A stretch of 64,000 nt of DNA from Paulinella micropora (GCA_009731375.1 BJOX01000054.1:402881-466880), one strand, 5' to 3'; counted from the first letter of the stretch, positions 50,306 to 62,737 are shown. Translations and numbers: made by a program. The notes: generated by a model not told the origin, from the letters alone.

Positions 50306-51071
50306 GGTGATTTCTTTCTGCTTTGCCACACAGGCAACAGAGTGAATTTTCACTGACCTGTCTCACACGGGGACGTCAGACGAAAACAAATACTCCAACA
50401 CAGCTCCCTCATAACTCTTTCACAAAACAAATAATTTGATTGGTCTCAAGCAGGTGTCTCGTACCCTCTAGCCCAATCAGTATCTGTTCACAGGGAGACA
50501 TCAGATACAAACTCTCTGTCGTTCTTGCTGTTCTCCGTGACACAGAGACCAAGAAGAAGGAGGTGGATAGAAGAGTGAAGGAACACACACAAAACACAAA
50601 CAAGCATAGGGACAGGAGCACAACACTCTACCCTTCTAGTTTGTGCATTTATCTGCATTATCTCACACATACGTCAGAGTATTTTTGCAAATCTCTGATC
50701 GTTTTCTAAAGGTAGGTCTGAGAACCTATCCGACCGACTGTCGACTTCTCAAGGAGAGCTTTTCTAGCTTCTCTATTACTATCTGTGTGTAGGTCCAAGT
50801 GCCTCATACTAGATACAATATAGAAAAGAAGGAGGAGAAAGTAATCTGAGTAAGGAGAACAAGAAATCGGAGAAAGTCTCAAAGACTATTTTTCTCAAAC
50901 AAAAACAAACATACAAACAGTGTTTCATAGAGGACAGGGAATCTTATCCTACCCTCTCTATTAGTTTCTCTCTTCACTAGTCAATCGACTGAAGGAGGAA
51001 CAGAACACAAACGAACAAAAACCAAACATAGGAGCTGACACTGTCCTCCTGTTGATCACTACTACGACATC
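50306..51071 (+). other. Leader (5' UTR) of gypsy copy 2
   Basis: About 770 bases with no gene, expected to hold packaging signals. Confidence 0.6.
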
Positions 51072-53768
51072 ATGTCGACAGAGACCGCCGAAGTGAGTGA
51101 ATTCTCGGAGGCAGATCAAAGAAGAGAAGAAGAAGAAGCAGGAGGAGGAGGAGGAAGAGGATTGAATGAAGGAGGAGGAGGAGGATTGAATGAAGGAGGA
51201 GGAGGAGATGAAGGAGTAGGAGGAGGAGTAGAAGAGGGCTGGGATGATGAAGGAAGATATGGAGGAGACGAAGATGAAGGAGGATTTGAACAAGAAGAGA
51301 CGGGAGGAGGAGGAGCATATGGTAATCCCTTACCACCTGCCTACACGGGAGGAGGAGGACGAAAAATGATCGACTTGATTCATAGTGATGGAGAGGAGAT
51401 CACAGTGGAGGAACAACAGTGGGTGCAAGACCACTATGACCTCACTAAAAAAGAGTTTGATAACAAGATGGGGGTAGAGAAGGATACCTATGTGTGGATC
51501 CCTCAGGATCAAAGAAGAGAGAAAAGTCGTGCTAAAAAGGATGTCTATATCCTATTATCAAACACAGCACAGCTCCTCGGCAAACTGGTCTCTGATCCAG
51601 AAGAGAGAAAGAAGATACAGCATATCAAGTTTGGGGACACACACACCCACCTTGAATTACTCGATGCTATCTTTGGGGTGTACACTCAAACCCTGATTTG
51701 GGAACGTACATACGGCCCACGATGTGAGGGTTACCTCCAGTACACAAACCCAAGAGCAACGGCCAGATTCCTCGCGACTGGTCAGGAGGCAGTCGATGTA
51801 ACAAAAATGAAGACCAATCTGGGTTCGAAAAACTCGAGTGGCATATTTCATTTTTTTACAATGGAAATAAAGGCCTTGGAGGAGGGGAAGGCAGAGATGG
51901 AAAAAAGCATTAAGGCAGCAGGAGAAACTCATCCTGTGATTGATGAGTTAGAGAAGACCGACAGAGTTCTGACCAAGATCAGACTGTTGATGGGTGCGTT
52001 ACTGCACAAGGAGGCATGGAAGAGATGGATTCCTACCAAGGATCACTCTGTCCTTAAATCACTTAGTAACGCACCACCGGTCGCCAACAAAGCAGGTGTT
52101 GACCAATATGTGGAGAAATATAATTTTCTCAGATCTGCTTCTGAATTGGTGGCCTTTATCACTCATGCTCAAAAGCTGGTGATATCTGAGAAGAAGAAGG
52201 CGAAAGAGAATGAGGAGTTCGAGAAGACGATGAGACTGGAAAGAATGAAAGCAAAAGTGAGTGGTGCAAAGACACACCCTCCGACATATTTGACCCCACC
52301 AGCTCCTGCCCCACCAGCCCCTGCACCCTCGGGCTCAACTACGGTGGTGGTCACAAACACGGAGAAGAAGGACAGACAGAACATCATAAATGCCTTCAAG
52401 GGGAAGAAAGGAGGAGTGGCAAGTCTCATGCTATATGCCAAGACGAGCTCAGACAAAGACTCTGATGCTTCGCTTTTGAGCAAGCTCAAAGAGATCAATG
52501 CCTGCATGAAGGCTTTTCCTTGCGACGAAACGCAGGAATACGAGGCCCTTGTTACTGTTTTTGACCAATCTCTAGTCTCGGAGGGATTTGATCTGACACA
52601 GTACAAGTTTTTGAGAAAGAAGGAGGAGATTAAGAGAAACAATGCAACAGGCCTAGACGCTCAGTGTGAACTGGCGGTGGCCACACTCATTTCATATTTT
52701 CAATCTCATGGATACCAGCATCTCTGCACTGGTACTCTCATAGGATTTGAAATCTTTGAGACAGTGGCGATGAGTTTGAGGAGTGCTGTTGGCTTGGCGG
52801 CGACCCTTACGGAGGTAGTTTCCTCCTATGGGCTATTCTATGGCCGCAAGTCGATCATCCTCTATTTCTTTTCGGCGTTACACACAGTTAACCCGAGTAA
52901 GCTTACTCAGCTCATACAACAATGCTCGACGTTTAGCTCAGTGAAGTCCAAGAACTTCCTCGAGACACACGTGTTCGAAAATACGGTTCAAAGCGTTGCT
53001 CCGTCAGCACTGTTTCAAGAAGTGATGAGTGCATGCTCAAACATGGACTCGCTCACGGAGGCACATACGGCACAGGCAGGCGGTGTACCTGTTGGCGCAC
53101 AAGCCACGTACACAAACAGAGTTGCCGGTTGGAAGAGACAGAGAGAGCCAGACCTGAAGACCGCATGTTGGAGGTGGTTCGCGGGCTTGCAGTGTAAGGC
53201 ACAGATGGAGAACAGAGACTGCTCTTTCAATCATGATAGGCAGAACCCAACAGCAAGGGCAAATTTTCTGAGCAGGACGGAAGGCAAGGAACCGGGCCTT
53301 TTCAATATGCTTCAGATTGCCGCTGTGAACGAAGGTTGGTATGCCAATATGTGTGATGATGAGGAGTTACGAGAGGCAATCATTACCTACATGAAGAGGA
53401 TGAAGGAGAAGAAGGAGGAAAGGGAGAGACAAAAGAACTTAAAGGCCTCTCAAAGAGGACGAGAAGGAGGAGCAGGAGCAGGAGGAGGAGGAGGAGGAGG
53501 AGGAGGAGGACGAGGACGAGGAACATGGAGAGGAGCCTCGAGGTGGCAGGGAACCCCTCAGAGAGGAAGAGGAGGAGGTCGGGGATATACCCCTTATGGA
53601 GGGAGAGCTGTTCGAGCTCCAGCCCCCCCACCCAGAGGAGGAGGAGGCTCGTGGGCAAGCTCCAACCCAAATTTCGGTCGAGCTCAGGCCTACAACACTG
53701 CCTCGGAGACCGATACGTCATCCTACCCGGACACTACTCAAGGTAATCGTTTCGAGGTGGTGGAATGA
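51072..53768 (+). CDS. gag polyprotein of gypsy copy 2 (898 aa) with CCCH finger
   Basis: ATG at 51,072. The N-terminal ~100 residues are a Glu/Gly-rich low-complexity region (EEEEAGGGGGRGLNEGGGGG). Residues ~115-640 are helical capsid-like sequence, with an AP/PA-rich linker near 400-420. GYQHLCTGTLIGFEIF is shared with copy 1. At about residues 699-721, CWRWFAGLQC…CSFNH forms C-x8-C-x8-C-x3-H, a CCCH-type finger in place of the usual retroviral CCHC knuckle. The C-terminal ~100 residues are an RGG-type tail (GRGRGTWRGASRWQGTPQRG), ending GNRFEVVE. The intact frame suggests it may still be translated and could serve other copies in trans. Confidence 0.9.
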   Translation: MSTETAEVSEFSEADQRREEEEAGGGGGRGLNEGGGGGLNEGGGGDEGVGGGVEEGWDDEGRYGGDEDEGGFEQEETGGGGAYGNPLPPAYTGGGGRKMIDLIHSDGEEITVEEQQWVQDHYDLTKKEFDNKMGVEKDTYVWIPQDQRREKSRAKKDVYILLSNTAQLLGKLVSDPEERKKIQHIKFGDTHTHLELLDAIFGVYTQTLIWERTYGPRCEGYLQYTNPRATARFLATGQEAVDVTKMKTNLGSKNSSGIFHFFTMEIKALEEGKAEMEKSIKAAGETHPVIDELEKTDRVLTKIRLLMGALLHKEAWKRWIPTKDHSVLKSLSNAPPVANKAGVDQYVEKYNFLRSASELVAFITHAQKLVISEKKKAKENEEFEKTMRLERMKAKVSGAKTHPPTYLTPPAPAPPAPAPSGSTTVVVTNTEKKDRQNIINAFKGKKGGVASLMLYAKTSSDKDSDASLLSKLKEINACMKAFPCDETQEYEALVTVFDQSLVSEGFDLTQYKFLRKKEEIKRNNATGLDAQCELAVATLISYFQSHGYQHLCTGTLIGFEIFETVAMSLRSAVGLAATLTEVVSSYGLFYGRKSIILYFFSALHTVNPSKLTQLIQQCSTFSSVKSKNFLETHVFENTVQSVAPSALFQEVMSACSNMDSLTEAHTAQAGGVPVGAQATYTNRVAGWKRQREPDLKTACWRWFAGLQCKAQMENRDCSFNHDRQNPTARANFLSRTEGKEPGLFNMLQIAAVNEGWYANMCDDEELREAIITYMKRMKEKKEERERQKNLKASQRGREGGAGAGGGGGGGGGGRGRGTWRGASRWQGTPQRGRGGGRGYTPYGGRAVRAPAPPPRGGGGSWASSNPNFGRAQAYNTASETDTSSYPDTTQGNRFEVVE

Positions 53769-53801
53769 CTGGAGGGGGAAGAAGAGAGGAAGGAGAAGAC
53801 T

Positions 53802-55706
53802 GTGAAGTTTAACCCTAAAGTCACAGTGCTTTCTAATGCTGTTGTGCAGACTGGGCCAACGCTTCCTCTATGTGAAAACAAAGATGTGGGTACACAGAGA
53901 CTGCAGCCCCAAGGTAGTCTCATACCCGTTCATACAGCACGGTTACCAATGATAACTGATGCAAATAGGAAGGCGAGACTTGCGATGGAGGCGAGGAGGC
54001 CAATGGCAGACGTATCGCCTCGGCCAAGCAAACAACCACGAACAGACTCAATGTCTACGGTCGCGGCGGGTGGCGAGCAAAAAGACAATGTGTGTACTCA
54101 AGTACCACAAGACAATGTCGCTCAAATAGTAAACGCACCAGTACCGCAGAATAATAAAAATGTTAATGAGGTGAAGCAGGAGGAGAAGAAGGAGGAGTTG
54201 AAAAACTTAGAGACAAGACTCCAAAATTTGGAACGTAAAGTTCTTGTTCTCGCAGCCAATATACACAGGCCCGATGCTCTGTGTTATACGGAACTTTATT
54301 GTGAAACATTGAAGACAATATTAAAAGTTGGTAATGATACGATGGCGAATATTAATATTGTCGGCAGGAAGTTTTTTAATCGATACCGGGACTGGGTGGA
54401 CGGAAATATGAAAAAGTCAACGGGCACTCTCAAAGGAGTGAGCAGCCGGACGGATATCACGGGAATCATCACACTGACCTTTAAATTGAAATCCGCACGA
54501 GTATACCGTATGGACCTCTATGTCGTCCCCGGTTACCACGGGTCAATATTACTATCGTATGACCAATTGGCTACGATGGGGGCTGTGATTGATTGCGCCG
54601 CACGGCGAGTGATATATGGAGTAAAAAGAGGAGAAGAGAACGATATTGATCCCTTCAACGCTACTGACTCTTATGAGGCTTATGAGCTGAGTCTAGCGAC
54701 GGATCACAAAAAGATGGCCATCGCACATGAGGCACTTGAGGTGTACGTTCACCCCCATGTCGTAAGACCGGATGAACTGTCCTGGACCGACAATTGGGAA
54801 TCCCAAGTGTGCACTGTCACAGTTCCGACATGCCATTGGGACAAAAAGTCTATTGATGACTTAATCGAGAAGCGAAAGGAGGAGATTATATGTGTCGCAC
54901 AAAGAAGCCCGTCGTTGGCGAGATTCGCGGAAGGAGTAGGAACAGATGTCCATATTACTAACGGATACTGTTTCCATGCGAAAGTAGGAGAAGAAAAAAG
55001 GGAGGCGTTTGTACCAAGGAGAACGGGGCGAATCCCGGATACTCCACCAGAAACTATTAAAAGTTTTATTACTGATTTCTGGGGTGACGAGCCCACGTGG
55101 CCGCGTTCACTGTCTGAAGTGAAGAAATGCTTACGGACTTTATTCGAAAATAATAAGCCGTATACTATTATCCTGCCATATAATGAGAAGGCGATATGGG
55201 CGCAGGAAATAAGGGACCGGCTTATTGATCATCCTATACCGGTACCCTCTCGCAAGCAACAGCTAGTGGTGGCTTGTCGTATGGGAACTCGTGAGCAGAG
55301 CAGTGCATACAAGCGGAAGCTCAGAGACCTCGACAAGTTGAAATTGATACCGCAAGCATTCACATGCTTTGATGGTTTTTACACCCGTAAAGCTCCTTTG
55401 CAATACGCGAGACTCATTGACATGCTGGTGGAGCTCGGTAAAGATGATGAGCCGGACACGGTCACGTATGAAAAGACGGGCCTAGATGATGTCTCGGACG
55501 AGGACTTAGGCTTGGAGGAGGACAGAGAACCCCTCAAGCAACATAAGCAGATGTCTGATGAAGATTTTCAAGAGGCGGCGCGGAAAGTATTGGAAGAAGG
55601 AGTAGGCACAGAGAAGGAGAAGGAGCTTTTAAAAGCCAAATTAGAGGCGAGCAAGGAAATTTTTGACCCTCCCGAAGCCAGGAGGAGAATGGCGCCTGAC
55701 AGTTAA
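53802..55706 (+). pseudogene. Second ORF of gypsy copy 2: linker, retropepsin-like domain, start of RT
   Basis: ATG at 53,802, 33 bases after the gag stop and in a different frame. Residues 1-140 are basic/linker sequence ending in a short coiled coil (NLETRLQNLERKVLVLAANI). LKVGNDTMANINIVGRKFF (Asp at ~residue 178) occupies the position of the retropepsin active site, with DTM instead of DTG/DSG. Then MDLYVVPGYHGSILLSYDQL and GAVIDCAARRVIYG give the distal protease half. A long linker leads to EIFDPPE, where a ~200-bp deletion (relative to copy 1, 10,567-10,767) removes the RT N-terminus and shifts the frame, ending the ORF at 55,706. Confidence 0.85.
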
Positions 55707-58700
55707 CTATGCTCGTGTCAACAAGGTGCTGGAGGAAGAGAGAAATCCTCTCCCGACATTAGAAGAAGGAAGGAGAGTACTGCGGAATGCAAAATTCTAT
55801 TCGGTCATTGACCTTAAGAATGGCTTCTGGCAGATACCACTGGAGGAAAAGTCCAGATGGCTGACGGCGTTTGTGGTGGGTATGGAAATATACCAATGGA
55901 AAGTGCTTCCGATGGGCCTCAAGCAAGCCCCAGGACTTTTCCAGAAGGCGATGCAGAAGATGTTGAGCAGTCAGTACGATGATTTGTCTGACGGTGGCTT
56001 TATGAGAAGGCGGGGACAGAAGGCGGGAGAATATGCATTTTGCTATATCGATGACATTATCGTATACTCTAACACAATGGAGGAGCATCGATCAATTGTC
56101 CGATATATTCAGGCGCATCGGAGCTTTTGGCCTGAAGTGCAATCTAAAGAAGTGTCAACTTGCCAAGACGAGTGTAACATACTTAGGGTACGAGATCTCC
56201 CATAATCGAGTCTCGATATCCAAAGAGAAGAGGGAGGAGATTATGAATCGACCGATACCGAAGAACCGCACTGAATTGCACTCATTCCTTGCGATGGCGC
56301 AATACTATAGCCAGTTTATACCCGATTGGGGTGCAACACGGGCTAAAGTGGAGAAAATGATAGATTTTGGAGACTTTGAGAAGTGGGACGAAGAGGCTTT
56401 GCAAGCGTTTCATGCGCTCAAAGATCTCATTTACAAAGACCCGAAAGACGGAGGACTGGTGTTAACGATGCCCGACTTTACGAAACAATTCGTAGTCGAT
56501 ACAGACGCATCTAAGTTTGCGATTGGGGCTGTATTACAACAAGAGGATGAGGAGAAGAAATTACGCCCAATCATGTTTATTAGTAGGAAGTTGTGTGCGG
56601 CGGAGAGAAACTATTGCACAAGGCAAAGAGAGGCGTTGGCGGTAGTATGGGCCCTCAAGAGGCTCAGAGAGTATTTGTGGGGAGGACCTCAATTTACTGT
56701 CAGAACTGATCATCATAACCTGTTATGGTTGATGAATCATGAACAGACGGGACGGCTGGCGCGGTGGCAAGCGTTCTTGTCTTGTTTCGATTTTACAATG
56801 GTCCATCTACCGGGAAAGCGAAATGTGGTCGCTGATAGCCTCTCTAGGCTAGAGTTTAACTCAGAAGTATCGGCGTTGGTGTCCACGGTGGAGATGGAAG
56901 ACTTGTCCACTGACAAGGTGTATGAGGTCAGCCACATTGAGGCGATGGAGATGGCGAGTGGAGTCCGATATGACCGCACAGGTCTACGGTACAGTCCACA
57001 AGGCCCGGATCACGGGATATGTTGTGAGCTACATACCCAGGAGGACGCTGAGTGGTCCTATGAGGTATATGAGAATGCGAAGGCGAACATAAGAGAGGAA
57101 GAGGAGACGCAGGAAGTTTATGCGGAGCCTCCTCAAGAGCGGAGAAGTGACCTAGACGATGACCCGGAAAGAATCGGGGTACGGCTAGAAGATGGTACTA
57201 TCCATATAGCCTCGCCTACCGCATGGAGGCAACAACAGGCTCAAGATCCGGAGTTTAAAGAACTGATACAGTTATATCAGAACCCGGATGAGCTACGGAT
57301 GACGAAAGCGATCAAAGATCAGATGAAGGAGATGGGATGGAGAGATGGTCTACTGTGGTACAAGGGCCTTCACGGTCGCTATGCGTCACAGCCGGACAAA
57401 TGGACCCTTTGGGTACCGGAGAGTCTGAGACGATTTATATTTGTCGCAGCCCACAATTGCCCACTTTTGGCGCATCCGGGTCGACAACGAACTCATATGT
57501 TCGTAGCGAGGCGATTCTGGTGGAAGAAGATGAAGGAGGAGATAGATCAGGCGGTGGATGCATGCATCCCGTGCAAGATAAACAAAACACCACTGAAGGC
57601 AAATTTCGGCCTGATTGGCGAATTTCCTCTTCATGCGGGGATGTTTGAGTTTATACACATTGATCATGTGGGACCTTTCCCAGAATCGAAGGATGGTTAC
57701 AAATACCTCCTTACGGCTATTGACAGAGCCACCAACTATGTGTGGATCATCCCTGTCAAAGACGTTACCGGCAAGACGACGGCCGAGGCGCTGATCGATA
57801 GGATCATCTCACAGATCGGAGTACCAAGAAAGATATGTTCTGATCGAGGCTCGGACTTTAATAACGAGGTCATCGACAAACTATCTAAGTATTACGGGAT
57901 GAAATGGCAATATGTTACTGCCTATAACCCGCGAGCAAATGGGAAAATCGAGCGGGTACACAGACCCCTCAAAGCCTCGCTAAAGATGTATTGCACGAAG
58001 AAGGAGAATCAAAGAGCATGGGTCGAGGCAGCACCATCATTTGCGTTTGCAATGAACTGTCTACCCTCTACGGCGTTAGGAGGCTCGAAGAGCTCAATCT
58101 CGCCATATCAGTTAGTATATGGGCGTGAGCCTGATATCCCGACTTCGCTCCTTCACCCAAAAGACACTTGGGCGGATGCGGATGAGTTGTTTGGGATGAG
58201 ACTTAGAGTGAAGATGGAGGCGGAACAAATAGTCAGGGCGCATAGAGAGGCGGAGCGCCGAAAGACTGATGCTGAAGGGGTGCGACAAGCGCACTTGGAT
58301 CAGATCAAGTTCCAGGTCGGGGATATTGTACTATTGTACCATCCTCAAGTCCCGAAGGGAGTCAGCTCTAAGCTGTTCACTCACTGGAAAGGACCTTATC
58401 AGATTATGGAACAGACGGGACCTCTGAATTACAAGATCAGGGGTAGAGGGAAGGTGCAAATTGTGAATGTAAGAAGGCTGATTAAGTATGATCCCTTCTT
58501 ACTGGAAGATGAATCCGTTGAGGAGGCGTTAAAACGGATGAAGGATGATTTCAAAGAGGTGCCGCCCATCCACAAGGAGGCTGGCATAGACCAAGACGAT
58601 GCTTATCGGGCACCGATAGCTGAGAAGGAGGAGAGTGAGGTGGACAGCAAGGAGAAGACTGACCGCATAAGCGCGGTGGGGACTCAGTCCAAGTCTCCGC

Positions 58701-59380
58701 GAGAGCATAGCGGAAAGAAGGAGGAGATCACAGAGGCGCAGCTAAGGAGAGCGCGGAATGATCTGATCAACGACCAACCGAGGAAGGCGATGAGGTCGAT
58801 GGGATCAAAGGACGTCCACCAGGAAGAGGAGGGGACGGACACTGACCCAAACGCGGGCAACGTTGAGATTGTCCATGAGCGATGGAAGGAAGGCGATGCG
58901 ATAGCAACCATCGCATGGGTGAAAAATGTTTTCTATCTGATGAGACAAGCGGAACAACATGTCGCTGATGACACTCTCTCAGATTTATACTTGATGCGGG
59001 TCGTGGCGGTCCCACGACAGATGCGTGTCACACGGACACTCAAAATATCATCAGCCGCAACGATAGTACAACCGATACTCCAGTTCTGGAGAAGTATGGA
59101 CCCGGTTGAGGATCCAAAGGCAAGACATTATCTGCCAGTATATAAAGACGCAAAAAGTCTCGAGACATGGGATGATACAATTACTCCCAGAGACAAGGAT
59201 TACACTGCGTGGACCATTCAGACACTGCCAAGAGGAGTGCTTGATGTCCCTTTTGAATTATCGTTGGGCGGAATCCCTAATAAGATCTGGGACATTCTCG
59301 AACAGTCAAAGTTCGATCTGACTTTTGTTGGTGGTCCTCCACCAGGCAAAGAAATCCGCGCCAGACGACGAAGGCAGTGA
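55663..59380 (+). pseudogene. RT-RNase H-integrase of gypsy copy 2
   Basis: The RT resumes in another frame at PKPGGEWRLTVNYARVNKVL, with motif A VIDLKNGFWQIP and catalytic YIDDIIVYS. A single base is missing near 56,087, and the long frame 56,033-59,380 continues. RNase H: VVDTDASKFAIGAVLQQEDE, CTRQREALAVVWALKRLREY, VRTDHHNLLWL. Integrase: HPGRQRTH…CIPC zinc site, FIHIDHVGPFP, SDRGSDFNNE and NGKIERVHRPLK for D-D-E. GPY/F module: HWKGPYQIMEQTGPLNYKIR and VRRLIKYDPF. A further ~300-residue tail (GNVEIVHERWKEG…VGGPPPGK and a basic end) is shared with copy 1 and has no recognised fold. Confidence 0.93.
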
Positions 59381-60206
59381 CAAAGAAACTATTTTTCTTT
59401 ATGCGTCTCAAATAAACTGATTGATTGCCCACGGCGTATCATGATTTGATCATGCATCATCAGTTATCAATATGAATATTAAAAAGACTCAGTGATATAA
59501 CTTGGCATTCGATCGCAACATACGAGTGCGAAAGGTCGATCGACGATGATACTACACCGTATACGGGGATCGCTAGTGTATTGAGCGATGGTGTTCCCGG
59601 GTATGACCCTTTCCAAGTCCTGGGATGATGTTCTCGAAAATGAAATGTTCTCTGAAACTTTCATTAAATTATTTTTTACGATAGATTATATACTGTCGTA
59701 CCTGAGCACGGTCAATCTCTACTTGTGTCGGTATATCGCAGGGTCGGGTACATACACCTCGACTTCGGATATAGCTATTAGGACTGGCCCCCTAATACTA
59801 TATCATAGGATATCCGCCTTATACAAGGGTATGTCATTAAAAAAGACAATGTACTTACGATCTCCCTGTGAATAATAATAATAATAATGATAATGATAAG
59901 AAGAAGAAGGAGATCAAAGGGGGAATCGTACTACAGCACCACGTTGCTTGTATTTTTTATTAATAGTACGTTTGTTCTTGACATACTGAAGAAAAAAAAA
60001 TTGAGGGGAAGGAGTTCAAAATTTACAAGAAAGGCTAGAGAATCCGCTTTGACGTGCCGTATGAGGATATATTTATCGTCTTTTAGCGTCTATCCGTGGG
60101 TCGATGCGCTGTGTGGCATGACTCCATAGCGCATACTATTTGCAGAAAGAAATCAGAAGGTGTATGACGAAAATGCTATTTCCGTCATAAAATCGGGAGG
60201 GGGTAC
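59381..60206 (+). other. 3' UTR and polypurine tract of gypsy copy 2
   Basis: No gene. It ends with GGGAGGGGGTAC (about 60,195-60,206), which primes plus-strand DNA synthesis. Confidence 0.75.
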
Positions 60207-60443
60207 TGTAGGCATCACCCCCCGGATAGCCGGTAAAAAGTACCTTTTCCTGGTGACAGGTGCACCAGCTTGTTTTTCAGTATTATTTGTCCGGATTGGA
60301 CCTGATGCCATTTTATTCCTGGTCTGTTGCCGTTTTCCTTTTTGGCTTCACTGAGCTAATACAACGAGACATCATTCTCATTCTTGAGGACTGTGTTTGG
60401 TTGTATTACCGACTTTTTTCGAGCTATCGTTGGGGGCATTACA
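60207..60443 (+). repeat. 3' LTR, gypsy copy 2
   Basis: TGTAGGCATCACC to GGGGGCATTACA, 237 bp. Minus-strand gag sequence of another element starts at the next base. Confidence 0.93.
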
Positions 60444-61608
60444 GTCCGCCAGGGTAATGTAACCACTTCCACGCCGCACGCACCACCAAACGCTGCTGTG
60501 TGTCCGAGCCGCTGTCGAGGTCGCTGTCGGTGTCGCTGTCCGCCCTCCGGGGGTTGCGTTGATCGTTGTCAGCCGCACCTACGGGTTCCCTGGACTGCTT
60601 AACATGCCTTGGCCCTTCTACTGGGCCCATCTTCTTCGTCACGACCTCTCCTTTCTTCTTCTTATTTCTGCGCTTGGAGCGCTTCTCCTTCTCTTTCTTC
60701 TTCTTTTGAACTAACTGTTTGAGTGGGCTATCTTCGTTTTGCTCCCCCATCACTGGTGCTTCCTTCTCACTCTCTCTTTCCTGATCTGTATGTAACCCGC
60801 AAAAGCGCCCTCTCAACAGACCATACGCTGCCTCTCGCAACAACACATTCTCACTCTCCATGTCATGTGTGCATACAAAACATTGCTGCTCACCTGATAC
60901 TCGCCCCTCACATTGACGATAGACCTCTCTCTCTTGTACTACCATCACTTTGCCCATGTGGGCGTTCTCCTTTACCATGCCTGCTCTGTCTCGCCCTGTC
61001 ACTGCAAAATCTCATCGTCCTTTTTAATGCTTTCACCTTCTCACCTTCAAGTTCCTCATCTGTGTCTGACTCACTCCCCCTATCTGTGTCAGAAGTGTCT
61101 GACTTACTCCCCCTACCAAACTTTCCATGTTCCACTTTTCCTCTCTTTTCTCTCGGTTCTTCCTTCTCACCTGGCTCTTCTCTCGCCTTCTTCATCTCTT
61201 CACATTCATGCAGTCTATGCTCACCCCCACACATCCTGCACTCCTTCTCACATGCGGAGAACACATGCCCCTCCATGTTACAGTTGAAACATGTCTCTCC
61301 TTTCTTCCACGTCTTCTTTCTCGTTCCTGTTCCTTTGCCTCCTCCTTTCTTACTAGTGGTGGTGTGTTTAAACCTACAGTTAGATCTATCACAGCTGCCT
61401 GACTGTTCAAACATGTAGCACACCCCAGGCACACTACGCATAGTGACTGACCCCTCTGTATGAGCAAAACGACACTCATCACCCCACTTGTATCTACTCT
61501 CTCTTTGAAACCCAAAACACACACCTCTCTGCGGCCCTTCGAATTCCTCTCTTTTGTTGGCATCTTTCCCTGCGTGTGCTTTTTCTTTCTTCATCTTCTT
61601 CTTCTTCT

Positions 61609-61659
<51 letters not shown>

Positions 61660-62737
61660 TTCCTATCTATCTCCAATGCTCTTTCTTCCAACTCCTCCCA
61701 CCATTTCTCAAAAGACCATACAGGCTGCTTCTTATTCATCTTCAGCGTGCTCATCCATCCTCCCCAATCCTTCCTCACCCCCTCTGAAGCATACTCAGGG
61801 TTTTGTAGGGCATTGGTGATTATTGTTTCCATTGTTCTTGTGGGTGTTTTATGGCCTACTGCCTTTAGCTCTTCATCTAACGCAACAAACGCATCAAACT
61901 GCGGAGCATAATTACATCCCTCATCCGAAACGTCCATGCATTCATCGCATTTATCTTTTGCACATCCTCCTCACTCACCTTACCAAACCTTTTGGTTAGT
62001 TTTGCCCACACAATGTGCAAGTTCTGAGCAAAGTCTGGTGAGGTGTCTCTCACCAAATCCGCCACACTCCTCTTTGCTTTACCTACTAGCTTGTCAAACA
62101 CAAACGAAAAAGCTTCCTCTCTCTGCCTTTTCATCTCATGCTCCAAACTCTCCTCATATGAATGATGCTACTATCATTCTATCTTCCTTCTCTTTTTCCT
62201 CTACTTGCTCCTTGCTCTTCGTCACTGTGACTTAATTGCTGTCGTTGTTGGTGTGGAATAAGTAGGTGAAAGCTGACTACTCACTCTCCCCCTCTCCTCC
62301 ACCTGCTCTTCTTTTCTCTTTTGCTCCCTCTTACCACTATCTCCCCCTAAAGTAGATTGCCTTTCTGTCTCAGTAACATAAGAGGTAAGGTTTTCTTTGT
62401 CTGTCTCTGACTCTGAGTCTAACTCAGCTTCCTCTTCCTCCTCTCACAACCCTATTTTTACTCTCCCTCTTGCTTGCTGCTTTCCTGCTCTCTCTCCCCA
62501 CCTCCACATGTAGTTGAGGACTTTCTTTCCTTTACTATGCAGAGCACTCACATTATTCTCATACACTAACTTAATGTGTTCTTCTGGGGTCTTTAGTGCC
62601 CCTTTAAGTCCTTTTGCTCCTAGAACCAAAACTATCTCACGTTGAAATGGTTTAAACGGGGTTCTCCCGTCATATTGTCCTTTAGCAGTCATGTTGACTT
62701 TGTGTTTGTCCGTGCCTCGTAGAGTACTGAAACTCAT
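60444..62737 (-). pseudogene. gag of a different LTR-type retroelement with two CCCH and CCHC fingers, truncated
   Basis: Minus-strand pieces in order: MSFSTLRGTDKHKVNMTAKG (from 62,737), an acidic segment, AFSFVFDKLVGKAKRSVADL (62,146-61,877), a capsid-like segment with WGGWMSTLKMNKKQPVWSFE (61,937-61,494), then the nucleocapsid (61,594-60,908). The nucleocapsid has CFGFQRE…CRFAH and CYMFEQSGSC…CRFKH (two CCCH fingers) and CFNCNMEGHVFSAC (C-x2-C-x4-H-x4-C knuckle), followed by an imperfect third (CRMCGGEHRLHEC). A last frame runs to 60,444 and is cut at the gypsy 3' LTR, where the LTR supplies its stop. Frames change four times, partly at a (CT)n tract (61,615-61,655). No pol is present in the window. 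Confidence 0.7.

Larger units (their letters stand above)
50047..60443 (+). mobile_element. Ty3/gypsy LTR retrotransposon, copy 2 (near full length, 10.4 kb)
   Basis: 5' LTR 50,047-50,285 and 3' LTR 60,207-60,443 are about 98% identical (four or five substitutions and a 2-base indel), so insertion is recent. The order is gag, protease, RT, RNase H, integrase with a GPY/F module, i.e. Ty3/gypsy. A ~200-bp deletion in RT and a single-base deletion near 56,087 make it non-autonomous. No matching target-site duplication is visible (left flank AGTAA, right flank GTCCG). Confidence 0.93.

Noticed and set aside
60001-61000. Plus-strand frames over the minus-strand gag
   Set aside because: Antisense shadows of Lys/Glu/Arg-rich gag sequence.
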